A stretch of 5,609 nucleotides of DNA from Candidatus Hydrogenedentota bacterium (GTDB lineage Bacteria > Hydrogenedentota > Hydrogenedentia > Hydrogenedentiales > CAITNO01), in contig CAIXUF010001395.1 of the NCBI GenBank assembly GCA_903922535.1, positions 1 to 5,609 on the forward strand. Reading direction: 5' to 3'. Shown here in pieces: positions 1 through 5,534 of the stretch. Made by a program: the position numbers and the translations under genes. The notes below the pieces were generated by a model. The model made no database searches, was not told the origin of the DNA, and saw nothing but the letters and a program-made list of their open reading frames with translations. Positions within the stretch are counted from its first letter, which is position 1, and each line of letters begins with the position of its first letter.

Positions 1-383
1 CGATGGCGCTCAACATTGATCTTGCGCCGACGATGTTTGATCGCGCCGGGCTGGACATGCCGGACGAGACACAGGGAAAGAGTCTGTTGCCGTGGCTGCG
101 CGGTGAAAGCCCGGCATGGCGCACGGATTGGTATTTCGAGCACCTGTTCAAGCACCCGCTGATTCCGCGCAGCGAGGGCATACGGGACGAGCATTGGACC
201 TATATCCGCTGGATTGACCGGAAGCCGCTGGTCGAGGAACTCTACGATCTGCGCAATGACCCGCAGGAGGAATACAATCTGGCAAGTGACCCGGCGCACG
301 CAGACCAGCTTGACCGCCTGCGGGCGCGTTGGAAAGAATGGCGTGAGAAGCTGCCGGAGGCGTCCGCCCGCGTTACCGCGTGA
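1..383 (+). CDS. Sulfatase (arylsulfatase A-like), C-terminal part; 5' end outside the window
   Basis: This is the C-terminal 126 residues of a type I sulfatase, an enzyme family that hydrolyses sulfate esters, often on polysaccharides in the periplasm or outside the cell. The visible landmarks are typical of the family's C-terminal subdomain. NIDLAPT sits near residues 4-10 and GKSLLPWLRGE at 25-35. WRTDWYFEHLF at 39-49 and SEGIRDEHWTYIRW at 57-70 follow, then EELYDLRNDPQEEYNLASDP at 78-97, the usual closing strand and 'DP' motif. The frame is open to the left edge, so the ATG at position 3 is an internal methionine and not the start. The formylglycine motif (C/S-x-P-x-R) and the metal site should lie upstream and cannot be checked, so substrate and activity are open. 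The gene ends at TGA 381-383 and converges on the minus-strand TMTC-like gene. Confidence 0.93.
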   Translation, partial: MALNIDLAPTMFDRAGLDMPDETQGKSLLPWLRGESPAWRTDWYFEHLFKHPLIPRSEGIRDEHWTYIRWIDRKPLVEELYDLRNDPQEEYNLASDPAHADQLDRLRARWKEWREKLPEASARVTA

Positions 384-458
384 GCGCAGCCGCCTCGTTT
401 CCGCGCATCAGGAGCGGGTAATTACCGGACGGGGACACGGCTGAAGGGATGTGATGGC

Positions 459-475
459 CGTGACGGGCCGTCATG
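459..475. terminator. Weak hairpin between convergent genes, possible terminator
   Basis: In the 105-bp gap between the convergent sulfatase and TMTC-like genes, CGTGACG (459-465) can pair with CGTCATG (469-475) around a GGC loop. This gives seven pairs, one of them G-U on the plus-strand transcript. Only a short TTT (479-481) follows, and there is no U-tract for the minus transcript. The position between convergent stops is right for a terminator, but the hairpin alone is weak evidence. Nothing else is visible in this gap. Confidence 0.25.
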
Positions 476-488
476 CGGTTTCGGGCAC

Positions 489-2867
489 TCATTCTTTCTT
501 GGCCCCGTGAGCCTGTTCCAGTTCCGCCGCCTTCATGAAATAATGATCGGCCTCTTCTTTTTGCCCCATTTTGGTGAGGGTTGTCCCCAGAGTTTTCATG
601 GCAAAGACATTGTTGGGGTCTATTTCAAGGGCTTTCCGGAGATGACTTTGGGATTCCCCATACTGTCCCTGGTTTATGAGACACACGGCAAGGTTGTTTA
701 GCGCAACGACACACTGTGGGTCCAAGGCCAGTGCTTTCTTCAAATAATCTTTGGCCTCATCATATTGTCCGTTGAAGATTGAGATCCCACCCAGTTGGGC
801 GAGTGCGTTGACATGACTTGGGCTTAGCCCCACCAGCCTCGTCAAGCCGGCTTTTGCCTCATCATTGCGTCCCTGGGCGATGGAGATCTGAGCGAGATTG
901 TAGAGGGCGTCGATATTGTCCGGCTCCAGGTCCAAGGCCTTCGTCAGGCACGTCTTGGCTTCGTCATAGCGCCCTTGTTTTATGGCAAGGACTCCCAGGT
1001 TGACAAGGGCAAGAATATGATCCGGCTTCAAGTCCAACGCCTTTGTCAGACGAGCCCTGGCCTCATCATAGTCTTCTTGAGCCATGGCGAGTTTGCCCAA
1101 ATTGGCGATGGCGTCGACATTTCCCGGCGCTATGTCCAACGACTTTGTCAGACAGGCCTTGGCCTTGTCATACCGTTTTTGCGCCGTAAAGACATTGCCA
1201 AGGTTGTTGAGTGCGCCGAAAGCATCCGGCTGGAGGTCCAACGCCTTCGTCAGATAGGTCTCCGCCTCATCATACCGTTTCTGCATCATGGAGACGCTGC
1301 CCAGGTTGTTGAGCACATCGAGATGATATGGCCGCAATCCCAAAGCCTTGGTCAGGAAGACCTTCGCCTCTTCAGGATGTTCCTGCTTTATGAGGATCAC
1401 GCCAAGATTGCTGAGAGCGTCAACAAAATTCGGGTCCACGGCCAGCGCCTTTTCCAGCAGATCCTTTGCCTCAGCATACTTCTTCTGGTCGATGGCGACC
1501 TGCGCAAGATTGGTGTAGGCTGTGCCGCTCTCCTGCCCAACGGCTATCGCATGGCTGAACAGTGCCTTGCTGTCGTGCCAATGGCTGGCTTGCACACCCG
1601 CGCAGATCGCCAACGCGACGGTCACAGTGCATGCAACGGCCGCCACGGCCTGTTTTGGCACATGCCACGCCGCGGCCAAATCAGCCAGTCCCCAGGCGGC
1701 CATGATGAACACCCCGACCAAGGGGAGGTAGGTGTAGCGGTCGGCATGGGAGAAGCTGCCAATCTGCACCAGGCCAACAACGGGTGCCAGGGTTCCCAGA
1801 TACCAGAGCCACCCAACAATCAGATAGGGCCGCCGCCGGGCCTGACTCAGGCAAAACAGGGATATTGCGGCCAATGTCACGGCGGCTCCGGCCACCTGCC
1901 ATGCCGGGCGGGCATCCGGGAACGGGTAGAATGCCGCAAGCCCCGAGGGCCACAGGGCCTGCACCAAATAGGTCACATAGGCGACCATGACGTTGGCGCA
2001 CCGCGTTGCCAGAGAGACGCTTTCGGTGGCAACAATATTGTGGCCGCGCGCCTGCATCACATAGGTGCTCAGGCAGGAAAGCGCGGCTATCAGAAACAGG
2101 GGAATCTTCTCCGCGGTCAGGCGGGCCGTCTTTCTGGCCATAAGGTCCAAGGGGCCGGTGAAGTTAACCCGGTCCAGCGGCCAGCAGTCCAGCAGGAGCA
2201 GTGCGAAAGGCAGCGTAACCACCACCGGTTTCGACATCGCCCCCCCGATGAAGGCTGCCGCGATGAGGGCATACCGCGCCGTGCCGCCTTTGCGGACATA
2301 CAGGCCGTAGGCGCCGAGTGCCAGCATCCAAAAGAAGGTGCTGAGGACCCCCTTGCGTTCGGCAACCCAGGCCACTGACTCCACGTTGAGCGGATGCACC
2401 GCAAAGAGTGCCGCCACAGCCAGGCTTCGCCAGAGCGCCCCGGTCAGCAGTCTCAATGCCAGGAACAACAGAACAGCAGACGCTGTGTGCAGAAGGAGAT
2501 TGGTGACGTGGTACCCCCCGGGATGCATGCCGTACAGTTCGTGATCGAACATGAGCGATATCCAGGTCAGGGGCAGATAATAGAACGCCTTCTCCGTGAC
2601 AAAAGCCCAGCCGATGGTTTTCAGACTGAGTCCCGCCTGCACGTACTGGTTTTCTGTGACGAACAGGTTGTCATCGTAGTTGGTGAACTTGAACGAGAGC
2701 GTCTGGCCGTAAATGGCGGCACATAGGAGAATGATCACCGCACAAACGCCCGCCAACATGAGTCTCTGCGCACGCGGTTCCTGCACGCGCGGTTTGGAAA
2801 CTTCAGGGGGCGCCGCAACGTCCTTGACTGAGGGCTTCTTCTTCTTTACGGGTCTTACTTGTGCCAT
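489..2867 (-). CDS. TMTC-like membrane glycosyltransferase (GT-C type) with ten C-terminal TPRs
   Basis: This 792-residue protein has two halves. Residues 1-34 form a basic, proline-rich, presumably cytoplasmic tail containing KKKK. Residues ~35-425 hold about eleven hydrophobic segments. The first extracytoplasmic loop carries NYDD (63-66), the acidic pair expected in GT-C transferases. Further motifs resemble animal TMTC and bacterial relatives: HxxNLLLH (120-127), HPLNVESVAWVAERK (158-172) and ADRYTYLP (375-382). Residues 449-788 are ten contiguous 34-residue TPRs with no spacer, followed by AKKE. Animal TMTC proteins are O-mannosyltransferases using a dolichol-phosphate sugar with lumenal TPRs. 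By analogy this one would use a polyprenyl-phosphate sugar and place its TPRs in the periplasm; acceptor and sugar are inferred and unknown. The start at ATG 2865-2867 is supported by GGGGA eight bases upstream. Many such bacterial proteins are annotated only as TPR proteins. Confidence 0.88.
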   Translation of the reverse strand: MAQVRPVKKKKPSVKDVAAPPEVSKPRVQEPRAQRLMLAGVCAVIILLCAAIYGQTLSFKFTNYDDNLFVTENQYVQAGLSLKTIGWAFVTEKAFYYLPLTWISLMFDHELYGMHPGGYHVTNLLLHTASAVLLFLALRLLTGALWRSLAVAALFAVHPLNVESVAWVAERKGVLSTFFWMLALGAYGLYVRKGGTARYALIAAAFIGGAMSKPVVVTLPFALLLLDCWPLDRVNFTGPLDLMARKTARLTAEKIPLFLIAALSCLSTYVMQARGHNIVATESVSLATRCANVMVAYVTYLVQALWPSGLAAFYPFPDARPAWQVAGAAVTLAAISLFCLSQARRRPYLIVGWLWYLGTLAPVVGLVQIGSFSHADRYTYLPLVGVFIMAAWGLADLAAAWHVPKQAVAAVACTVTVALAICAGVQASHWHDSKALFSHAIAVGQESGTAYTNLAQVAIDQKKYAEAKDLLEKALAVDPNFVDALSNLGVILIKQEHPEEAKVFLTKALGLRPYHLDVLNNLGSVSMMQKRYDEAETYLTKALDLQPDAFGALNNLGNVFTAQKRYDKAKACLTKSLDIAPGNVDAIANLGKLAMAQEDYDEARARLTKALDLKPDHILALVNLGVLAIKQGRYDEAKTCLTKALDLEPDNIDALYNLAQISIAQGRNDEAKAGLTRLVGLSPSHVNALAQLGGISIFNGQYDEAKDYLKKALALDPQCVVALNNLAVCLINQGQYGESQSHLRKALEIDPNNVFAMKTLGTTLTKMGQKEEADHYFMKAAELEQAHGAKKE
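504..1523 (-). repeat. Ten tandem 102-bp units encoding TPRs
   Basis: The 3' part of the TMTC-like gene is built of ten in-frame 102-bp units, each encoding one 34-residue TPR. On the minus strand, the first unit is 1422-1523 and the last is 504-605. Each unit shows the TPR pattern: N/L-G/A near positions 5-7, a Y/x-x-E-A around 16-19, then L-x-K-A-L and a proline near 31. The middle units (1218-1319 to 912-1013) share a nearly fixed LTKALDL-x-PD or variant segment. The units have clearly diverged at the DNA level, so they are old coding repeats and not a recent satellite. Confidence 0.9.
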
Positions 2868-2868
2868 A

Positions 2869-2890
2869 TTGACGTTCCCCGTTGACGTTC
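2869..2890. repeat. 9-bp direct repeat TTGACGTTC in the leader of the TMTC-like gene
   Basis: TTGACGTTC occurs at 2869-2877 and again at 2882-2890, a 13-bp offset. On the coding strand these read GAACGTCAA, and the copy nearer the gene overlaps the ribosome binding site. This could be a regulator or translational control site, or chance. Confidence 0.4.
2876..2880 (-). promoter_or_regulatory. Ribosome binding site of the TMTC-like gene
   Basis: GGGGA on the minus strand lies eight bases before the ATG at 2865-2867. It fixes the start of the TMTC-like protein just before its basic tail. Confidence 0.6.
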
Positions 2891-3013
2891 AATCACTGCC
2901 AGGGGCATCCGCGCAAGCGCAGGGAGACACCATACCGGTTCAGAGGCACGGAAGGGGAATCAGGGAAATGGCGGTTGCTCGCACGGGTTTCCATGGCCAA
3001 ACGTGGGGGCATA

Positions 3014-3042
3014 GTTATCCGTCGCCAACAGCGTCACTTCAA
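3014..3042 (-). promoter_or_regulatory. Possible sigma70-type promoter for the TMTC-like gene
   Basis: On the minus strand TTGAAG (3037-3042) and GATAAC (3014-3019) are separated by exactly 17 bp. Each hexamer matches the sigma70 consensus at four of six bases. Transcription would start near 3007, giving a leader of about 140 bases before the ATG. This is a weak match found by eye, and promoter consensus in this kind of organism is uncertain. Confidence 0.28.
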
Positions 3043-3070
3043 TCCCAGTGCCGAAATCTCCACACAGCAA

Positions 3071-3105
3071 CCTTCCCGTCGCCGCCTGCGGGACGGGAGA
3101 GAAGG
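3071..3105. repeat. Imperfect GC-rich palindrome, possible terminator or dispersed intergenic repeat
   Basis: CCCGTC (3075-3080) pairs with GACGGG (3092-3097), and CCG (3082-3084) pairs with CGG (3089-3091) around a four-base loop. CCTT (3071-3074) can also pair with AAGG (3102-3105) across a four-base bulge. The hairpin begins about 27 bases beyond the isomerase stop codon, a normal terminator position, but no T-run follows on the minus strand. The shape, GC-rich arms flanked by CTT/AAG, also resembles REP-like intergenic palindromes. Only a genome-wide search would separate the two readings. Confidence 0.45.
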
Positions 3106-3131
3106 CAGATTGAACACCCAGCGATGAGCCA

Positions 3132-3998
3132 CTAATCGAGTGCCAGGACTTTGTTCATTTCCCCGGCAAGCTGAACGAGGCGGGCCTTGTCGCCGCCGCC
3201 CACCTCTGCCGTGGCCCAGCCCTGGAAGCCCGTGTCGAGGAGTGCCTTGCGCACAGCGGCCCAGTCGTTGCTGCCTTCGCCGATCTCGCATTCGAAGCCC
3301 TTCCAGGGGCCTTGGGTTTCCGCTATCTTGCGGCTGTAGTCCTTCAAATGGACTTTCATGATGCGCTTGCCCAGAATCCGGATCCACTGTTCCGACCAGC
3401 CGTATTTCACCATGTTGCCGATGTCGAAATAGCCCTGGAACCAGGGGCTGTTGATTTCGTCGATGTAGCGCGCCATCTCCATCGGGCTGAGGAGAAAGTT
3501 GTTCCAGACAGTCTCCACCAGCAGGTAAACCTGCTGCTTTTCGGCGTAGGGAAGCACCTCGCGGTATGCGGCCTGGGACTTGGCGTAGCATTCATCGTAG
3601 GCATAGTCTTCCTTCACCTGCGGCGGCGCGACCAGGACGGTGGTTGCGCCAACCTTCTTCGCGATGTCGATGCTCTGCGGAATCTTGTCGAGCGACCAGC
3701 CATGCACGACGCCGTGCACCGGAATCCCGGTGGCGTCGGCGGCCTTGCGCAGTTCGTCGTGGTCCACCTTGGAGCCGACACTGAGCTCCACGCCCGCAAT
3801 ACCCAGGCTCTTGACAAGGTTGAGCTTGTCCATTGGTGACCCGTCAACCCGTATCATGTCATAACCGACGGCCGTTTTTGCCTTGCCCTTGAGGGTGTCT
3901 TCGGCGGCCGCGCTGAACATCGGCGCCACGGCGGCCATGCCTGCTGCGGCCCCGGTGACCCTCAGGAAATCTCTGCGGTCCATATTGCCTGTCTTCAT
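3132..3998 (-). CDS. Tat-exported sugar phosphate isomerase/epimerase-like TIM barrel protein
   Basis: This 288-residue protein belongs to the AP_endonuc_2 / xylose isomerase-like TIM barrel family. Its members isomerise, epimerise or cleave sugars and related compounds using a divalent metal. Residues 6-32 form a twin-arginine signal: RRDFLR at 8-13, then an Ala-rich hydrophobic stretch ending in SAAAED. The barrel starts near residue 42. Likely metal ligands, by the pattern of tagatose/ribulose epimerases, are E162 (LLVET), D192 (FDIGN), H217 (KVHLKD) and E265 (ATAEV). H95 and H99 (VHGVVHG) lie near the active site. ATG 3996-3998 is chosen because AGGAGAG stands six bases upstream; the internal ATG 3981-3983 has a poorer site but would leave the signal intact. 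It is the downstream gene of an operon, 29 bp after the Gfo/Idh/MocA gene. The substrate cannot be told from sequence. Confidence 0.92.
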   Translation of the reverse strand: MKTGNMDRRDFLRVTGAAAGMAAVAPMFSAAAEDTLKGKAKTAVGYDMIRVDGSPMDKLNLVKSLGIAGVELSVGSKVDHDELRKAADATGIPVHGVVHGWSLDKIPQSIDIAKKVGATTVLVAPPQVKEDYAYDECYAKSQAAYREVLPYAEKQQVYLLVETVWNNFLLSPMEMARYIDEINSPWFQGYFDIGNMVKYGWSEQWIRILGKRIMKVHLKDYSRKIAETQGPWKGFECEIGEGSNDWAAVRKALLDTGFQGWATAEVGGGDKARLVQLAGEMNKVLALD

Positions 3999-4004
3999 GC
4001 TGAA

Positions 4005-4011
4005 CTCTCCT
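4005..4011 (-). promoter_or_regulatory. Ribosome binding site of the isomerase-like gene
   Basis: AGGAGAG on the minus strand lies six bases before ATG 3996-3998 and decides that start over the ATG five codons later. It occupies the 29-bp junction with the upstream oxidoreductase gene, which leaves little room for a separate promoter and supports co-transcription. Confidence 0.75.
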
Positions 4012-4027
4012 GTGTGGGGAATTGCGG

Positions 4028-5335
4028 TTAGAAGTACTTGGCCGCGCCGGGCACCGGCGACGGACGCGTGGCGACATCGCCCAGTTCAAGCTTCTCCGGC
4101 ATGTAGCTAAGTTCGGAGTTGAGTGCCTGATCCCAGGTGACCGTCTGGCCGCTGTACGCCGCCATGCGCGCCATGATCGCCGCCAGGTTGCTCTTGACCA
4201 TGTAGTCGCCGTTGTTGATCACCTCGCCCTTGCGCACGGCGGCGAAAAGCGCGTCCAACTCGTTTTGGTACATGTCGTCCTTTTCGGCCGACTCCCACTT
4301 CCAGTTGGACCCGTCACGTCCGACGATCTCATGCGTCTGCACCTTGGCCAGGCCCTTGGTGCCGTACACGTTGTCATACACCGCCGTCACGGCGTTTTCC
4401 CACTGGCGGCACGAACTGAACCCGCGCACGCCGTTTTCCCACTCGAACACGGTGTTGAAATGGTCAAAGATGTTGCCGTACTTGGGGTCGGTGCGCACGG
4501 TGCGCCCGCCGCTGGCCGTGGCCTTGAGCGGCGGCGTGTCCTGCATCACCCACATCATCTTGTCCAGACTGTGGATGTGCTGCTCGACGATGTGGTCGCC
4601 CGAGAGCCAGTCAAAGTAGAGCCAGTTGCGGATCTCATACTCCATCTCCGACCAGTTGTCCTTGCGGCCCTTGTGCCACAGGCCGCTGGTGTTGTAAACG
4701 GTCTCGATGGAGATGATGTCGCCGACCGCGCCGTCGTGGATGCGCTTGATCGTCTCGCGCTTCTTGTTCTCATAGCGGTAGCACAGCCCGGACACGAGGA
4801 CTAGGTCCTTCTTTCTGGCGATTTCGCAGGACTCGATGACGTGGCGGATGCCGGGCCCGTCCACGGCCACGGGCTTTTCGCAGAAGATGTATTTCCCCGC
4901 CTCGACGGCGGCGCGCAGGTGGGCGGGCCGGAAGGCCGGCGTTGTTGCCAGCACGACCATGTCGCAGCAGTCGATTACTTTCTGGTGCGCGTCAAAGCCC
5001 GTGAACTTGCGCTTGTCATCGACGGCCACGCGGTCCGCCGCCTCGGATTTCTGGAGTTTGGCAAGGCTGTCCTCGACCATGTCGGGGAACATGTCGCCCA
5101 TGGCGTACAGGATGGTGTTCTTGTCGGCCAGCAGCGCGTTGCGCATGGCGCCCGTGCCGCGCCCGCCGCAGCCGATCAGGCCCAGGCGCAGTTTGCTGTC
5201 ATTCGCCGCGGCGGCGCGCGCGGACTTTGTTGCGGCCGTGCCGGCCAATGCCGCCGCCGCAAGGGCGGCGCTGCTGTACCGCATGAAATCGCGGCGGGTT
5301 GTGCTTTCTTGTGCTCTTCCGATATCCGTGGACAT
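4028..5335 (-). CDS. Tat-exported Gfo/Idh/MocA family oxidoreductase
   Basis: This 435-residue protein is a secreted member of the glucose-fructose oxidoreductase/inositol dehydrogenase/MocA family, which oxidises or reduces sugars and cyclitols with NAD(P). Residues 14-42 are a twin-arginine signal: RRDFMR at 14-19, a long Ala-rich core, then SARAAAA. The Rossmann fold follows with GLIGCGGRG (52-60). EKP (153-155) carries the family's catalytic lysine K154. The C-terminal domain contains GDHIVEQHIHSLD (246-258), the active-site segment, in a form typical of exported relatives. The tail ends PSPVPGAAKYF. Zymomonas glucose-fructose oxidoreductase is also Tat-exported with its cofactor bound, so periplasmic redox chemistry is plausible. 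ATG 5333-5335 has AGGGAGA eight bases upstream. It is the first gene of a two-gene operon with the isomerase-like gene. Substrate and direction are unknown; a GH109-like hydrolytic role is less likely because EKP is present. Confidence 0.93.
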   Translation of the reverse strand: MSTDIGRAQESTTRRDFMRYSSAALAAAALAGTAATKSARAAAANDSKLRLGLIGCGGRGTGAMRNALLADKNTILYAMGDMFPDMVEDSLAKLQKSEAADRVAVDDKRKFTGFDAHQKVIDCCDMVVLATTPAFRPAHLRAAVEAGKYIFCEKPVAVDGPGIRHVIESCEIARKKDLVLVSGLCYRYENKKRETIKRIHDGAVGDIISIETVYNTSGLWHKGRKDNWSEMEYEIRNWLYFDWLSGDHIVEQHIHSLDKMMWVMQDTPPLKATASGGRTVRTDPKYGNIFDHFNTVFEWENGVRGFSSCRQWENAVTAVYDNVYGTKGLAKVQTHEIVGRDGSNWKWESAEKDDMYQNELDALFAAVRKGEVINNGDYMVKSNLAAIMARMAAYSGQTVTWDQALNSELSYMPEKLELGDVATRPSPVPGAAKYF

Positions 5336-5343
5336 GAATATAG

Positions 5344-5350
5344 TCTCCCT
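5344..5350 (-). promoter_or_regulatory. Ribosome binding site of the Gfo/Idh/MocA gene
   Basis: AGGGAGA on the minus strand lies eight bases before ATG 5333-5335 and supports that start, which includes the complete Tat signal. Confidence 0.7.
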
Positions 5351-5379
5351 GGCCCGTGGCGTTCATGCCCGGCCCTGCT

Positions 5380-5385
5380 ATTATG
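5380..5385 (-). promoter_or_regulatory. Possible -10 element near the oxidoreductase gene
   Basis: CATAAT on the minus strand differs from TATAAT at one base and lies 44 bases before the ATG. No convincing -35 hexamer stands 16-18 bp upstream, so this is an alternative to the candidate at 5437-5467 and is weak. Confidence 0.2.
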
Positions 5386-5420
5386 ACGCATCCGGCAGGA
5401 ACTGCCCGTCCACCGCCGCA

Positions 5421-5509
5421 CGCATCGACAGGGGACTATAAAAGCACGATTTGGAAAGTGTTTGCAATATCCCGCCGGGGGAGGATAGGACGGCTTCCCC
5501 GTCGATGCG
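5421..5509. repeat. 14-bp inverted repeat flanking the candidate operon promoter
   Basis: CGCATCGACAGGGGA at 5421-5435 is matched in reverse complement by TCCCCGTCGATGCG at 5496-5509. Nine pairs run without a break, then a single unpaired A (5430), then five more. The arms are 60 bases apart and bracket the candidate promoter at 5437-5467. Such a spaced pair could be two half-sites of an operator, a long-stem structure, or a coincidence. A match this long is unlikely by chance within a 200-base gap. Confidence 0.5.
5437..5467 (-). promoter_or_regulatory. Candidate promoter of the oxidoreductase-isomerase operon
   Basis: On the minus strand TTGCAA (5462-5467) and TTTATA (5437-5442) are 19 bp apart, in the most AT-rich part of the leader. 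The spacing is longer than ideal and the match is partial. Transcription would begin near 5430 and give a leader of about 95 bases. The arms of an inverted repeat flank it. Confidence 0.3.
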
Positions 5510-5527
5510 CCGTTTTCGGCCGTTCCT
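5487..5527. terminator. Possible hairpin downstream of the right-edge gene
   Basis: AGGACGGC (5487-5494) can pair with GCCGTTCCT (5519-5527), giving eight pairs with one bulged T, around a 24-base loop. A smaller GCCG-TTTT-CGGC hairpin (5509-5520) competes with it. It lies just beyond the stop of the right-edge reading frame, but no T-run follows on the minus strand, so factor-independent termination is doubtful. Confidence 0.22.
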
Positions 5528-5534
5528 TCCGGAT

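Larger units (their letters stand above)
2868..3131. other. 264-bp non-coding gap between two minus-strand genes
   Basis: No believable gene lies here. The reading frames that cross it give arginine-rich or low-quality translations without ribosome binding sites. The gap holds the leader and possible promoter of the TMTC-like gene, and an imperfect palindrome just downstream of the isomerase gene. Its length and the palindrome suggest that the TMTC-like gene is transcribed separately from the two-gene operon to its right. Confidence 0.6.

Noticed and set aside
3..5. ATG at position 3 as the start of a short 126-residue protein
   Set aside because: The residues match the C-terminal part of a sulfatase, the frame is open to the edge, and no upstream sequence exists to show a ribosome binding site. 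It is an internal methionine of a truncated gene.
504..1523. 102-bp periodicity as a CRISPR array or satellite DNA
   Set aside because: The units are in frame, diverged, contiguous and encode TPRs. There are no identical short repeats with unique spacers.
975..2378. A 467-codon plus-strand open frame opposite the TMTC-like gene
   Set aside because: It is antisense to a protein with clear membrane segments and TPRs. Its translation is Gln/Gly/Arg-rich with no family signature, as expected when a GC-biased gene is read on the other strand.
2882..3127. An 81-codon plus-strand frame lying entirely in the gap between two genes
   Set aside because: It would start at TTG with no ribosome binding site, is very arginine-rich, and runs through the palindrome, so it looks non-coding.
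3312..3839. A 175-codon plus-strand open frame opposite the isomerase-like gene
   Set aside because: It is antisense to conserved TIM-barrel motifs, with no supporting ribosome binding site or domain.
4022..4804. A 260-codon plus-strand open frame opposite the oxidoreductase gene
   Set aside because: Its translation is rich in His, Val, Leu and Arg with no domain. The minus-strand gene is strongly recognisable, so this is a shadow of wobble bias.
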